DNA from: Deltaproteobacteria bacterium UBA2409
GTDB lineage: Bacteria > Bdellovibrionota_C > UBA2361 > DDRT01
NCBI GenBank assembly: GCA_002343185.1
Contig: DDRT01000013.1
Coordinates: 76,694-140,693, forward strand
DNA: 64,000 nucleotides
Direction of reading: 5' to 3'
The first letter of the stretch is position 1. Every line of letters starts with the position of its first letter. Shown here one piece after another: positions 7,915 through 16,574 of this stretch. A program made the translations under genes and the position numbers. The notes beneath the pieces were generated by a model, which saw only the letters and a list, made by a program, of their open reading frames with translations, had not been told where the DNA came from and made no database searches.

Positions 7915-8979
7915 TTAGAGTTTCTCCTTTAAAATTTGCACGATTTTTTCTGCTGTTTTTCCATCACCAAGCCATTTTATATCCGGTTCATTAGGAAATG
8001 CCCGAACGAAATTTACTGCTTCGTTAACTAAATCTGAGGCACCTTTTTTTAGATCAATCATTATACTATTTCCAGCCTCTACAGATTCCCATCTTTCAGT
8101 GAAATCTCTTGGTACAATTACGGGAACCCCTAGAATTGGTGGCTCTTCTTGCGCGGTACCACTATCACTAACAATGCAGTAGCTCTGTTTTTGAAATTTC
8201 AGGAACTCTAAGTATCCTTGGAGCGGGAGTATCTCAAATGGCAGTTTGAGACCAAACTGTTCTAAAAAAGATCTCGTTCTCGGGAAATCAAGCCATAATA
8301 CCTTCTTTTCTGTTTCAGCCTTAAGATCCTCCAAAAATTCAATAATCTTGGCCATTCTGGTTTTATCTTTGAAATTCTCTGGTCTATGGATATCTACAAG
8401 AATATGTTTTGAGGCTCGATCGCCGACGGTAGCACCCCATTTTTTGGCAACTTCTACGATTGTATTTCCAACTACGAATATTTTGTCTCTTGAGATTCCT
8501 TCTTTAAGTGCAAACTCTTTGTATCTTTCATGATAGACAAAAAGAAAATCGCTCATATGGTCACAAACTTTTCTGTTCTGCTCTTCAAGCATTCTATCAT
8601 CGTAGCTTCTCATTCCAGCTTCTATATGGGCAATTTTGTAACCTTCTTTTTTAAGTGGAATAGAGGCAAGCACCGAATTGCTATCACCCAAGAACATAAC
8701 TAGATCAGGCTTTAGCTCTCTTAATAGCTCAACTGATTTTACTGAAATTTCAGCGAGCTGATGATAGTGCTCCTTTCCAGATCCACCAATTTCAAGATTA
8801 TAATCAGGCTCTCGAATCTTCAGACCTTTAAAGAAAACATCAGAAAGATTTTTATCTACATGTTGTCCTGAATGAATCAGAATATGGTCAAATTCCCTGT
8901 CTAATAGGGTAAAGATCTCGGACATCCTGATAAAGTCAGGGCGTATGCCGGATATCGTAACTATGCGTTTTTTCACCAT
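7915..8979 (-). CDS. UDP-N-acetylglucosamine 2-epimerase family protein (WecB-like)
   Basis: This is a GT-B-fold non-hydrolysing 2-epimerase. Supporting motifs are the N-terminal SGIRPDFIR loop, SGQHVDKNL near 37, VMFLGDSNS near 95, HIEAGMRSYDDRMLEEQNR near 118-136 with the conserved His-Glu-Gly and Glu-Glu-Asn, and SDSGTAQEE near 274-282. Length (354) fits the family (about 370). These enzymes invert C2 of UDP-HexNAc. It is the first gene of a tight three-gene cluster with the cupin and reductase genes, as in loci for L-FucNAc or L-RhaNAc derivatives. The 4,6-dehydratase such a route needs is not adjacent. Confidence 0.88.
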   Translation of the reverse strand: MVKKRIVTISGIRPDFIRMSEIFTLLDREFDHILIHSGQHVDKNLSDVFFKGLKIREPDYNLEIGGSGKEHYHQLAEISVKSVELLRELKPDLVMFLGDSNSVLASIPLKKEGYKIAHIEAGMRSYDDRMLEEQNRKVCDHMSDFLFVYHERYKEFALKEGISRDKIFVVGNTIVEVAKKWGATVGDRASKHILVDIHRPENFKDKTRMAKIIEFLEDLKAETEKKVLWLDFPRTRSFLEQFGLKLPFEILPLQGYLEFLKFQKQSYCIVSDSGTAQEEPPILGVPVIVPRDFTERWESVEAGNSIMIDLKKGASDLVNEAVNFVRAFPNEPDIKWLGDGKTAEKIVQILKEKL

Positions 8980-9080
8980 ATTTTATAGGATGATAAGGTA
9001 CCATAAAAAGATGTAAATCAAGAGCCTATTTTTAGCATCTAAACCTAATAGGACGTATTTTTTCAGGATAGGGAGCTCTA

Positions 9081-10040
9081 ATGAACGTACTAGTCGTAGG
9101 TGGTGCCGGTTATGTAGGTGGTGCGGTAACAGATCTTTTAATTGAAAGCACGCACAATGTAAGAGTTTATGACTGCCTTTTGTATGAAGAGTCATACAGA
9201 AAGGATTGTGAATTCGTTTATGGAGATGTCAGAGACTATCAAAAGTTAAAACCACATCTTGGTTGGGCAGACGCAGTTTTATGGGTTGCTGCCTTTGTTG
9301 GTGATGGTGCATGCGCAATTAATCCTGAGATAAGTAAAAATATAAATGACGATTCTGTAAAATGGTTAGCGGAGAACTATGATGGCAGAATAATTTTTCC
9401 ATCAACTTGTTCTGTATATGGAGCACAGGATGGTGAGTTAACTGAAGAATCACCAACTAATCCTCTTTCAGTTTATGCAGTAACAAAACTTGCTGCAGAA
9501 AAACACCTTTTAGATAAAAACGCATTAATCTTTAGGCTTGGAACACTCTTTGGTGTGGGAGATCTGTACTCAAGAATAAGATTAGATCTCGTAGTAAATC
9601 TTTTAACAGTGATTGCTGCAACAGAAGGGGAGCTGACTGTTTTTGGAGGTGATCAGTTTAGACCACTTCTTCATGTGAGAGACGTAGCTCATGCAATGTT
9701 AGAAAACCTTGAAACAAAACATACAGGGATCTTTAACTTGCATCGACAAAATACAAGAATTGTAGATGTTGCGTATCAGATTAGGAACCATTTCCCTGAT
9801 GCTGTAATAAATGTAACAGAGATGCAGTTTCAGGATGCAAGAAATTATCGGGTGAATGGAGCAAAGGCTAAAGAGATTTTAGGATGGAAGTCTAAGTGGT
9901 CGATCGATGATGGGATTGATCAGGTGAAAGATCTTGTTGAGACAAAAAGGTTAGTAGATCTCTCAAATCCAAGGTATACTAATCAGAAGTTTTTAACTGC
10001 ACTTGCATCTCAACTTAGAGAATTGAATTTAGGTAGGTAG
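9081..10040 (+). CDS. NAD-dependent SDR epimerase/dehydratase
   Basis: This is an extended SDR acting on a nucleotide sugar. The Rossmann loop GGAGYVGGAV is at residues 7-16, FPSTCSVYG near 111-119 supplies the catalytic Ser/Thr, and YAVTKLAAEKH near 132 is the YxxxK motif. FGGDQFRPLLHVRDVA near 191-206 is a typical substrate-binding loop. The C-terminus ends with NPRYTNQKFL, closely matching the tail of the SDR at 61206-62171, so the two are paralogues and may act on related substrates. AGGGAG lies 6 nt before the ATG. It diverges from the 2-epimerase gene across about 100 bp. The exact reaction is not assignable. Confidence 0.85.
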   Translation: MNVLVVGGAGYVGGAVTDLLIESTHNVRVYDCLLYEESYRKDCEFVYGDVRDYQKLKPHLGWADAVLWVAAFVGDGACAINPEISKNINDDSVKWLAENYDGRIIFPSTCSVYGAQDGELTEESPTNPLSVYAVTKLAAEKHLLDKNALIFRLGTLFGVGDLYSRIRLDLVVNLLTVIAATEGELTVFGGDQFRPLLHVRDVAHAMLENLETKHTGIFNLHRQNTRIVDVAYQIRNHFPDAVINVTEMQFQDARNYRVNGAKAKEILGWKSKWSIDDGIDQVKDLVETKRLVDLSNPRYTNQKFLTALASQLRELNLGR

Positions 10041-10281
10041 AGGTTGATTCTTTTGCTATTGTAGAGATTGGAAAAGATATTTTAACAAAAATTCTGATAT
10101 CGGAAAACGGGAATCAGAGAACTGATTACGAAATCAGAAAACAGAATTCAGATAACAGGAACTGATAATAGATCCAGATTTCTTTTAGAATTTAAAAAGC
10201 TACCCCTATCTCGAACGTTACACTTAACGTTCTTGATCCGAAAACATTATCTAGACCATGACCGAAATTATTGGGGTTTTA

Positions 10282-10540
10282 TCACCCCTTTTTTGATTGA
10301 ATTAGTTTATATAGATGAGCAGCAAGAATGTCTAACTGCTTAAGATGGGTATTATCTAATCCTGCTATAGTGAGAATAGCCTCACATTCCCTAAGGCTTC
10401 CAAGTGCAATTGTATAGAATCTTCTCTGGTCAGCAGGAAATTCTCTTCCTGCCCCTTCAGCAAGATTTAGCACAATGCTAGAGGCAGCCCTTTTAAGCTG
10501 GTCAGAAAGATGTCTAGCAAGTGGCACAGCGGTTGCACTT
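10282..10540 (-). pseudogene. Truncated four-helix-bundle protein (S23/IVS type), left copy
   Basis: The translation (PLARHLSDQLKRAASSIVLN, then NLAEGAGREF and ALGSLRECEAIL) matches helices 2-4 of the small four-helix-bundle family first known from 23S rRNA intervening sequences. Intact members are about 115-125 residues. This one lacks the first 30 or so, including the usual N-terminal helix with its EVY/VWQ region, and the only start is a GTG at 10527 inside the conserved part. The 5' end abuts a second, oppositely oriented copy. It is probably a broken gene, though an 81-residue product cannot be excluded. Confidence 0.65.
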
Positions 10541-10542
10541 TT

Positions 10543-10719
10543 GTAGAAGGATACGGAAGAATATCCAAAACTGACCAGAAGAGGTTCTATAAGATAGCAC
10601 TTGGTAGTGCCAGGGAATGTCAGGCTTTATTTCACCTAGCTGAACTAGAGAAAACCACTGCCTTTAAGCTTTTAGACCATACTGCTGCTTCAATCTATAA
10701 ATTAATTCAGAAGGGGTGA
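10543..10719 (+). pseudogene. Truncated four-helix-bundle protein (S23/IVS type), right copy
   Basis: VEGYGRISKTDQKRFYKIAL and the following residues match the same family from the NLAEGYGR turn onward, so only helices 3 and 4 remain. The residues before this point (MSSKWHSGCTF) read through the antisense of the left copy and are not homologous. The copy differs from the left one at many positions, so the pair is not a recent perfect inverted duplication. It is a remnant fused head to head with its relative. Confidence 0.6.
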
Positions 10720-10852
10720 TAAACCCCCACATTTTAACTGAGAGCTGAAATCAGAGAACTGTAAACGGATAACTGTGAACCGAAATCAGAAACTGAGATC
10801 GGAAAACAGAATTCAGATACAGATGACTGACACTGAAAATAGTTACTAACTT

Positions 10853-13800
10853 TTAACCAGCTAATTCATCCTCTAACTTTTTAGCCACATCACCAGGTGT
10901 TCCAGTATTTTTAGCCATCAAAAGATAAGCAGCCGGAATCACAAGTGGTGTAAAGAGCGTAGTGAAAGCTACTCCAAACAGAAGAACTACCCCTACAGCA
11001 GCTCTTGTTTCAGAGCCTGCACCTGAGGTGATAACAAGTGGCACAGCGCCAGCTACAGTCGTTATTCCTGTCATTAATATTGGTCTTAGTCTAGTTTGTG
11101 TTGCCTGATTTACAGCCTCAAAGAAATCGATACCCCGCTCACGTAGCTGATTTGCAAATTCTACTATTAATATTCCATTTTTTGCAGCAAGGCCAACAAG
11201 GACCACCAATCCAACCTGACTGTATATATTTAGCGATCCTCCTGTTATTAAAAGCCCAAAAAGTCCACCAAAGACTGCAACTGGAACTGTTAGTAGAATC
11301 ACCCAAGGGTGTATGAAACTTTCAAACTGAGCTGCAAGAACTAGATATACAATCACTATCCCGAATAAAAATACAAACAGAACCGACCCTCTAGAAGTTT
11401 TAAAATCCCTAGATTGTCCTTTAAACTCTATAGTTGCAGGGAAATTTTCTCGAATAAGATCTTCAAGATAATTAAGTGCAGCCCCAAGTGAAAGATTTTC
11501 AGTGAGATTTGCTTCAAGAGTGATCGCTCTAGTTCGGTTAAAGCGATTTAGGCTTGGAGAAGAGGCGATCTCTTTGTAGTTAATCAAAGAAGAAAGAGGC
11601 ACTAGAGAATCTTTTCCTTTTACGTAAACCCCAAGCATATCCTGAGGGGTTCTCTGCTCAGTTCTCATTCCTTCAAGGATAATGTCGTACTCCTCTCCAT
11701 TTTCGATATAGGTTGTAACTCTTCTAGAACCAAGAAGCGTTTCTAGAGATCTGCCGATCTCTTCTACAGTAACTCCAAGAATCTCTGCTTTATCATAATC
11801 AACCTGGACACGTATTTCAGGTTTAGTTTCTTTATAATCCCAGTCGATTCCTTCTAACCCAGGGTTATTCTCATTGATTTTTGTAAGAAGAATCTCTCGC
11901 CATTTTACTAGCTCCTCATAAGAGCTGCCGCCTAATACTATCTGTACTGGTTTTTGGATTCCACGACCAAAGCCCTGTCTCATTACTGGAAAAGCTCTTA
12001 CATTTTTAACTGAGGCAAGTTTTTTTTGAACCTCATCCATTATTTCAAATGCAGATCTTCTTTTATCGAAGGAATTAAGAGTAGTTATTACAATTCCTGT
12101 GTTGTAAGTTTGGGCGCCTCCAAAACTTCTAGGGGCTCTAACTAAAAGTCTGTTTACCTCGCCATTTTCTACGTAAGGTAGAAGAATCTCTTCAACCTCA
12201 GCCATTGCTTCAGCAGTATAGTTATATGTTGCACCTTCCGGGCCATTTACTAGAACAAAAAATGCGCCACGATCTTCTCTTGGTGCGTACTCGGAAGGAA
12301 TTATCCAGATAAGAAGAAAACAGATCGGTACAAGGGCTAGTGCTACTATAAGGGTTCTTTTAGGATTTAGTAATCCGAAATTTATAAATCGCTCAGCGTT
12401 CTTAATCTCATTTGAGGAAGCAATAGGCTTTAAGAACTTTGAAGCTATCATCGGGGAAAAGCTAAGAGCAACAAAAGTAGAAAATATAACTGCTGCACTC
12501 ATTGTTAGTGCAAATTCAGAGAATAATCTTCCAAGATCTCCAGTTAAAAATGTAAGGGGAGTAAAAACAGCAACCAAAACTACAGTTGTAGCAATCACAG
12601 CAAAAAATACTTCGTTTGTACCTCTATAAGCAGCTACTAATGCAGACTCGCCGTACTCAGTCATTCTTCTGGCAATGTTTTCAAGAACTACTATCGCATC
12701 ATCAACAACCAATCCTATGGCAAGCACTAAGGCTAGAAGGGTTAATATGTTTATGGAAAATCCGAAAATATTAAGGGCGATAAAAGTAGCTATAATTGAA
12801 ATAGGTACAGTTACTGCAGGTATTATAGTTGCCCTAAAGTCTCGGAGAAAAAAGTACATGACAGCCATTACTAGAATTGCTGCCATAATTAAGGTTTTAT
12901 AAACTTCATTAACTGCTTCTGACACAAAAACTGATGAGTCATAGCTTTGCTTTAGCTCCATTCCGTTAGGGAGATCAGTGTTTATCCTTTGTCTTAATTC
13001 TTGAGCCGCCTGTGCAACAGAGATAGTGTTAGCAGTTGATTGCTTAACAATTCCAACCCCAACCATAGGAACTCCGTTACCACGGAACATACTTCTATCT
13101 TCTTCAGTAGATCTCTGAACTTTTGCGATATCGGAAAGCCTTACCAAAGCTCCATTTGAGGTAGAAACAACAAGGTTCGTGAGAGATTCAGGAGTTTTAA
13201 ATACTCGGTCTAAAACGACTGAAAATTGAATGGTCTTTGATTCAATTGAGCCGGCAGGAATCTCTACATTAGCGCGTCTTAACGCATCTTCAATCTCTCT
13301 AACAGAGAGATTCCTAGCAGCCATCTCGAGTCGGTCGAGCCAAATTCTAGCAGCGAATCTTTGACCACCACCAACTCTGACTCGTGCAACGCCTGGAAGT
13401 GCTGAAAACCTATCTACAAGATACCTTTCAGCATAGTCTGTAAGCTCAGGAATTGTTAGAGATTCACCTTCTAAATTGAACCAAACTATTACATCATCGT
13501 TAGAGTCTACTTTCCTAATTTCAGGTGGCTCTGCTTCGTCAGGTAATTCATCTAAGACTCCAAAAACCCGGTCTCTTATGTCATTTGCAGCATTACTTAC
13601 ATCGAGACCTGAAATAAACTGAACGGTAATAGTTGAACGACCCTCCTCACTTTTTGATTCTATAAAATTTATCCCCTCAATTCCTGCTATCCGATCTTCT
13701 AGTAGTTTTGTAATTCTTGTTTCTACAATGCTTGAGGCTGCACCTGGATAACTAGTTTCGATAGAAACAACAGGGGGATCGATATCCGGGTATTCTCTTA

Positions 13801-13900
13801 GGGGGGTTCTATAAAAAGATACTAATCCAAAAGCAATCAACAGTAACGACATTACAGTCGCTACAACAGGACGTTTAATTGAGAGATCTGATAGACTCAC
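10853..13900 (-). CDS. RND efflux transporter, inner-membrane subunit (HAE1/AcrB-like)
   Basis: At 1015 residues this is a complete proton-driven RND pump that moves drugs or other hydrophobic compounds from the inner membrane and periplasm outward. It starts with the family signature LSIKRPVVATVMSLLL and TM helix 1. IGLVVDDAIVVLENIAR in TM4 holds the paired Asp of the proton relay, and VLVGLAAKNGILIVEFANQ in TM10 holds the partner Lys. GTG at 13900 overlaps the adaptor stop as GTGA, so the two are translationally coupled. No TolC-type outer-membrane gene lies nearby, so the pump presumably uses one encoded elsewhere. Substrates cannot be predicted. Confidence 0.93.
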   Translation of the reverse strand: MSLSDLSIKRPVVATVMSLLLIAFGLVSFYRTPLREYPDIDPPVVSIETSYPGAASSIVETRITKLLEDRIAGIEGINFIESKSEEGRSTITVQFISGLDVSNAANDIRDRVFGVLDELPDEAEPPEIRKVDSNDDVIVWFNLEGESLTIPELTDYAERYLVDRFSALPGVARVRVGGGQRFAARIWLDRLEMAARNLSVREIEDALRRANVEIPAGSIESKTIQFSVVLDRVFKTPESLTNLVVSTSNGALVRLSDIAKVQRSTEEDRSMFRGNGVPMVGVGIVKQSTANTISVAQAAQELRQRINTDLPNGMELKQSYDSSVFVSEAVNEVYKTLIMAAILVMAVMYFFLRDFRATIIPAVTVPISIIATFIALNIFGFSINILTLLALVLAIGLVVDDAIVVLENIARRMTEYGESALVAAYRGTNEVFFAVIATTVVLVAVFTPLTFLTGDLGRLFSEFALTMSAAVIFSTFVALSFSPMIASKFLKPIASSNEIKNAERFINFGLLNPKRTLIVALALVPICFLLIWIIPSEYAPREDRGAFFVLVNGPEGATYNYTAEAMAEVEEILLPYVENGEVNRLLVRAPRSFGGAQTYNTGIVITTLNSFDKRRSAFEIMDEVQKKLASVKNVRAFPVMRQGFGRGIQKPVQIVLGGSSYEELVKWREILLTKINENNPGLEGIDWDYKETKPEIRVQVDYDKAEILGVTVEEIGRSLETLLGSRRVTTYIENGEEYDIILEGMRTEQRTPQDMLGVYVKGKDSLVPLSSLINYKEIASSPSLNRFNRTRAITLEANLTENLSLGAALNYLEDLIRENFPATIEFKGQSRDFKTSRGSVLFVFLFGIVIVYLVLAAQFESFIHPWVILLTVPVAVFGGLFGLLITGGSLNIYSQVGLVVLVGLAAKNGILIVEFANQLRERGIDFFEAVNQATQTRLRPILMTGITTVAGAVPLVITSGAGSETRAAVGVVLLFGVAFTTLFTPLVIPAAYLLMAKNTGTPGDVAKKLEDELAG

Positions 13901-14835
13901 AGCGATTGACCTGCCCGATATTTGAATGCTCCTTTGGTTATTATATTAGTTAACAACTGCTCAGAAGGCTCAAGAAAGATCATTCCTTCTTTTCGTCCCA
14001 ACACTGTCACGTCAAGTTCCCCAACTTTATTTTCATTGGTAATATACCTAATGAAGGCTCTTGCACCACTTTGCTGAAGGGCAATTTCTGGAAGTGATAG
14101 TGCTTTTTTTGGTGGTAGAGTTAGAGTTACTCTTACAAACATTCCAGGTGCAAAGTTTTTGCCATCTAAAATACCACGCACGAGAAATGACCTCGTACTC
14201 TCGTTGATTACCGAGTCAATTGATTCAACTACTCCAACCCCTTCGTTGCGCGCTAAAATTTTAAGAGTTTGGCCAACTGCAAGCTCCCCGAAATAAAATT
14301 CGGGAACATAAAAATCCACCTTGTGTTTTGAGTCATCAACTAAAGTCATTAGAGCATCACCAGGTCTTATAAGGGCACCCTCACTGACGTATCTTATTCC
14401 AACCACACCATCAAATGGTGCAACAATCACTCTATCTTTTATCTGCGATTGAATTTGATCCAATTCCGATTTAGCTGCCTCATAATCTCTGCGTCGCGTG
14501 TCTATATCACTCTGAGTAGCAGCCCCTTTTGGTAGAAGAGAGAGGGCTCTGTTGAATTGAATTTTAGCCTCTTTCTCCTTTACTAATGCACCTGTAAGGG
14601 AAGCTTTTTGTTCGCGATTAGTTACCTCAATTAATAGATCTCCTTTATTGACTCTTGTTCCTTCAGAAACATGAATTTTAGAGACAGTGTCAGTTACGGA
14701 AGATGAGATTGTTACCTGCTCATTTCCCCTTACAGTCCCTACTACCTCTAGTGTATCACTAAACTCGACTTCTTTTGGTTTTTCAGAGATTTCAAGTAGA
14801 AAAATACTAGATAAAAGACAGGCTAGAAAACTCAT
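13897..14835 (-). CDS. RND efflux periplasmic adaptor (membrane fusion protein)
   Basis: This is the MFP/HlyD-type adaptor bridging the RND pump and an outer-membrane channel. It has a hydrophobic N-terminal segment (residues 1-14), a lipoyl-like half (HVSEGTRVNKGDLLIEV near 51-67), a short coiled-coil hairpin near 75-125, the second lipoyl half (VIVAPFDGVVGIRYVSEGA near 126-144) and beta-barrel segments. At 312 residues it is compact for the family (350-400). FLAC near residue 6 resembles a lipobox but is too close to the N-terminus to trust. It is the first gene of the pump operon, divergent from the membrane-protein gene at 14898. Confidence 0.88.
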   Translation of the reverse strand: MSFLACLLSSIFLLEISEKPKEVEFSDTLEVVGTVRGNEQVTISSSVTDTVSKIHVSEGTRVNKGDLLIEVTNREQKASLTGALVKEKEAKIQFNRALSLLPKGAATQSDIDTRRRDYEAAKSELDQIQSQIKDRVIVAPFDGVVGIRYVSEGALIRPGDALMTLVDDSKHKVDFYVPEFYFGELAVGQTLKILARNEGVGVVESIDSVINESTRSFLVRGILDGKNFAPGMFVRVTLTLPPKKALSLPEIALQQSGARAFIRYITNENKVGELDVTVLGRKEGMIFLEPSEQLLTNIITKGAFKYRAGQSL

Positions 14836-14897
14836 TATTAGAGATTAGCCTTCAATTCGTAGATCAACAAGGATTTCACGAATTTTGATTAATATAT

Positions 14898-16574
14898 ATG
14901 ATCTACCTAAGTCTAGTGGTTGATCTTGATTCTTTTGATACTAAACAGCAGCGCGCAGAGTTATTAGCTCTTCGAGCGAAGCGCGCCAAAAAGATAAAAG
15001 CTACCCAAGCTTTTCAGGTTATTATAGGACTTTTCGCAGTTATTGGACTATTAGTCCTCCTTTTTAGAGTAAAAGGAGAGGGGGATCCAATATGGAAGGA
15101 GCGAATTGAAGTTGCTGTTCTAGATCAAACCGAATGGTTAGCGAGCCATGGTCTTGGGATAGAGAAACAAACATTTGAATCATTAAAGAATAGTGTTGGT
15201 TCCTTTATTTCTTTCTTTGGTGATGGAGCTTTCACTTCAATACTATTCGAATTAGGTAGACTCTTCCTCATTTCGGGCTTTTTCATAATTGCTTCTTTTC
15301 GGCTATTACTCATCGGGGCAGTTTTAGGCTACACCACAGGATTTTATAGCAAAACTCCTCATGCTGGTTTTGATCTCCTTGGAGAATCAGGTATCGGTAG
15401 GCTATTTTTTTCTGGAATTAAAGTTTCTAAGGAAGACTTAGAAGTCGGAAAGCTAATCCCTGGGATGGTAACCCTTAAGAGAGGTTCTGAAATTGGAGCG
15501 CTAGAAGAGGTATTTGAGGCGTACAAAGTTAGATCAAAAACGGCACATGACTTAGCCTTAATTGTAAAAGCCTATGAAGATTGGCCTGATGGGAGAGGAA
15601 CTCTTTTTGAAACCACTAAGATAACATTAGCAGAGGTTTTATCAATTAAAACTGGGAATCAGATCTATCAACCAAACTTATCTATTCAAAGTTTCCTTAC
15701 AAGAAAAATGAAGCAAGATATAGAAGCAGTTAGCTCGGATATATTGGCAGTCCTCGTTTTAGCCTTAAAAGCTGGCCAGATCTTGACCTTTGATAAATCT
15801 GGTCAGCAGCTCTCGAAGTTTCCTCAATTAAATGCAAGAGCTGTTCTTCACTCTATACCTTTTTACTCCGAGGAGTTTAGTTTATCTGAGAGAACTGCAA
15901 TAAGAAGGGCTATTATTTATGCAAGTCGAGAGAGTCTGCTTGCTCCAGTGAGATTTCCGAGCGATCTAACACCAATAACTGTTGCATTAAGACAGATTAG
16001 TGAAGTTTTAGTATCAAAATCTCCAGAAACTGAGCTATTCGGACTGGTGTATGAGGCACATAAGTTATTTGAGGAAAAATTCGAAAAATCAAGACTCAAT
16101 GAGGCTTATCTATCTGATTCAGTACTCTTAGTCCCTGTTAAAGAGATAGTAAGAATTTTAAGAACAGCAATCCCAGAAATTGAGAGAAGAAGAATAATTG
16201 AACTAGCCTCAATTGATCGAAGTGATAAAGTGGATCTTAAGGGAGATGTTGTTTCTGAGAATGAGGGATTAGTTGTAAAGTCTAATTTGATTATCCCTAA
16301 ACCTTTGACTACTAGAGGAGTTTCGGATCTCTCAGGTTCTCATAAAGTAGGCTTAGAAGATCTTTCCGAGTGGCTAGGACTAAGAAGTGTACTTTTAAGT
16401 TTTGGATGGCTCGCAAGAAGAGTTGGAGAGTCGCTAGTTCCAGATACATCTATTGTTAACTGTAGCTTTTTAAACAAAGAAAACCCTATTTTTGGATTGA
16501 TTCCACTTAGGAGAAGCAGGGTTGGTTTAAATTTAGATTATCCATTTGTAGAATCTCCGAGGATCGATGGCTAG
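14898..16574 (+). CDS. Membrane protein paired with a VirD4/IcmO-like ATPase (possible IcmP/DotM analogue)
   Basis: This 558-residue protein has one membrane segment near 38-60 and a hydrophobic pair near 118-150, followed by a long cytoplasmic region with no recognised domain. Its 3' end overlaps the ATPase gene by 8 nt, so the two are coupled. A membrane protein with N-terminal TM helices just upstream of an IcmO/DotL-like ATPase is the arrangement of DotM/IcmP and DotL/IcmO in type IVB secretion. The resemblance is in order and topology; I cannot confirm it in sequence. GTG at 14916 is an alternative start. No other type IV secretion genes are present. Confidence 0.6.
   Translation: MIYLSLVVDLDSFDTKQQRAELLALRAKRAKKIKATQAFQVIIGLFAVIGLLVLLFRVKGEGDPIWKERIEVAVLDQTEWLASHGLGIEKQTFESLKNSVGSFISFFGDGAFTSILFELGRLFLISGFFIIASFRLLLIGAVLGYTTGFYSKTPHAGFDLLGESGIGRLFFSGIKVSKEDLEVGKLIPGMVTLKRGSEIGALEEVFEAYKVRSKTAHDLALIVKAYEDWPDGRGTLFETTKITLAEVLSIKTGNQIYQPNLSIQSFLTRKMKQDIEAVSSDILAVLVLALKAGQILTFDKSGQQLSKFPQLNARAVLHSIPFYSEEFSLSERTAIRRAIIYASRESLLAPVRFPSDLTPITVALRQISEVLVSKSPETELFGLVYEAHKLFEEKFEKSRLNEAYLSDSVLLVPVKEIVRILRTAIPEIERRRIIELASIDRSDKVDLKGDVVSENEGLVVKSNLIIPKPLTTRGVSDLSGSHKVGLEDLSEWLGLRSVLLSFGWLARRVGESLVPDTSIVNCSFLNKENPIFGLIPLRRSRVGLNLDYPFVESPRIDG

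Larger units (their letters stand above)
10098..10819. repeat. Direct repeats flanking the S23-like gene fragments
   Basis: An 18-nt word is identical at 10137-10154 and 10802-10819 (core AAAACAGAATTCAG). A 13-nt word, AATCAGAGAACTG, is shared by 10112-10124 and 10749-10761, and ATCGGAAAAC occurs on both sides. The words appear in a different order on each side. Together they bracket the two gene fragments between them and mark the segment as a unit that was inserted or shuffled. Confidence 0.6.

Noticed and set aside
10510..10719. The right S23-like piece as an intact 69-residue gene
   Set aside because: Its first 11 residues come from antisense sequence of the left copy, and the family's N-terminal half is absent.
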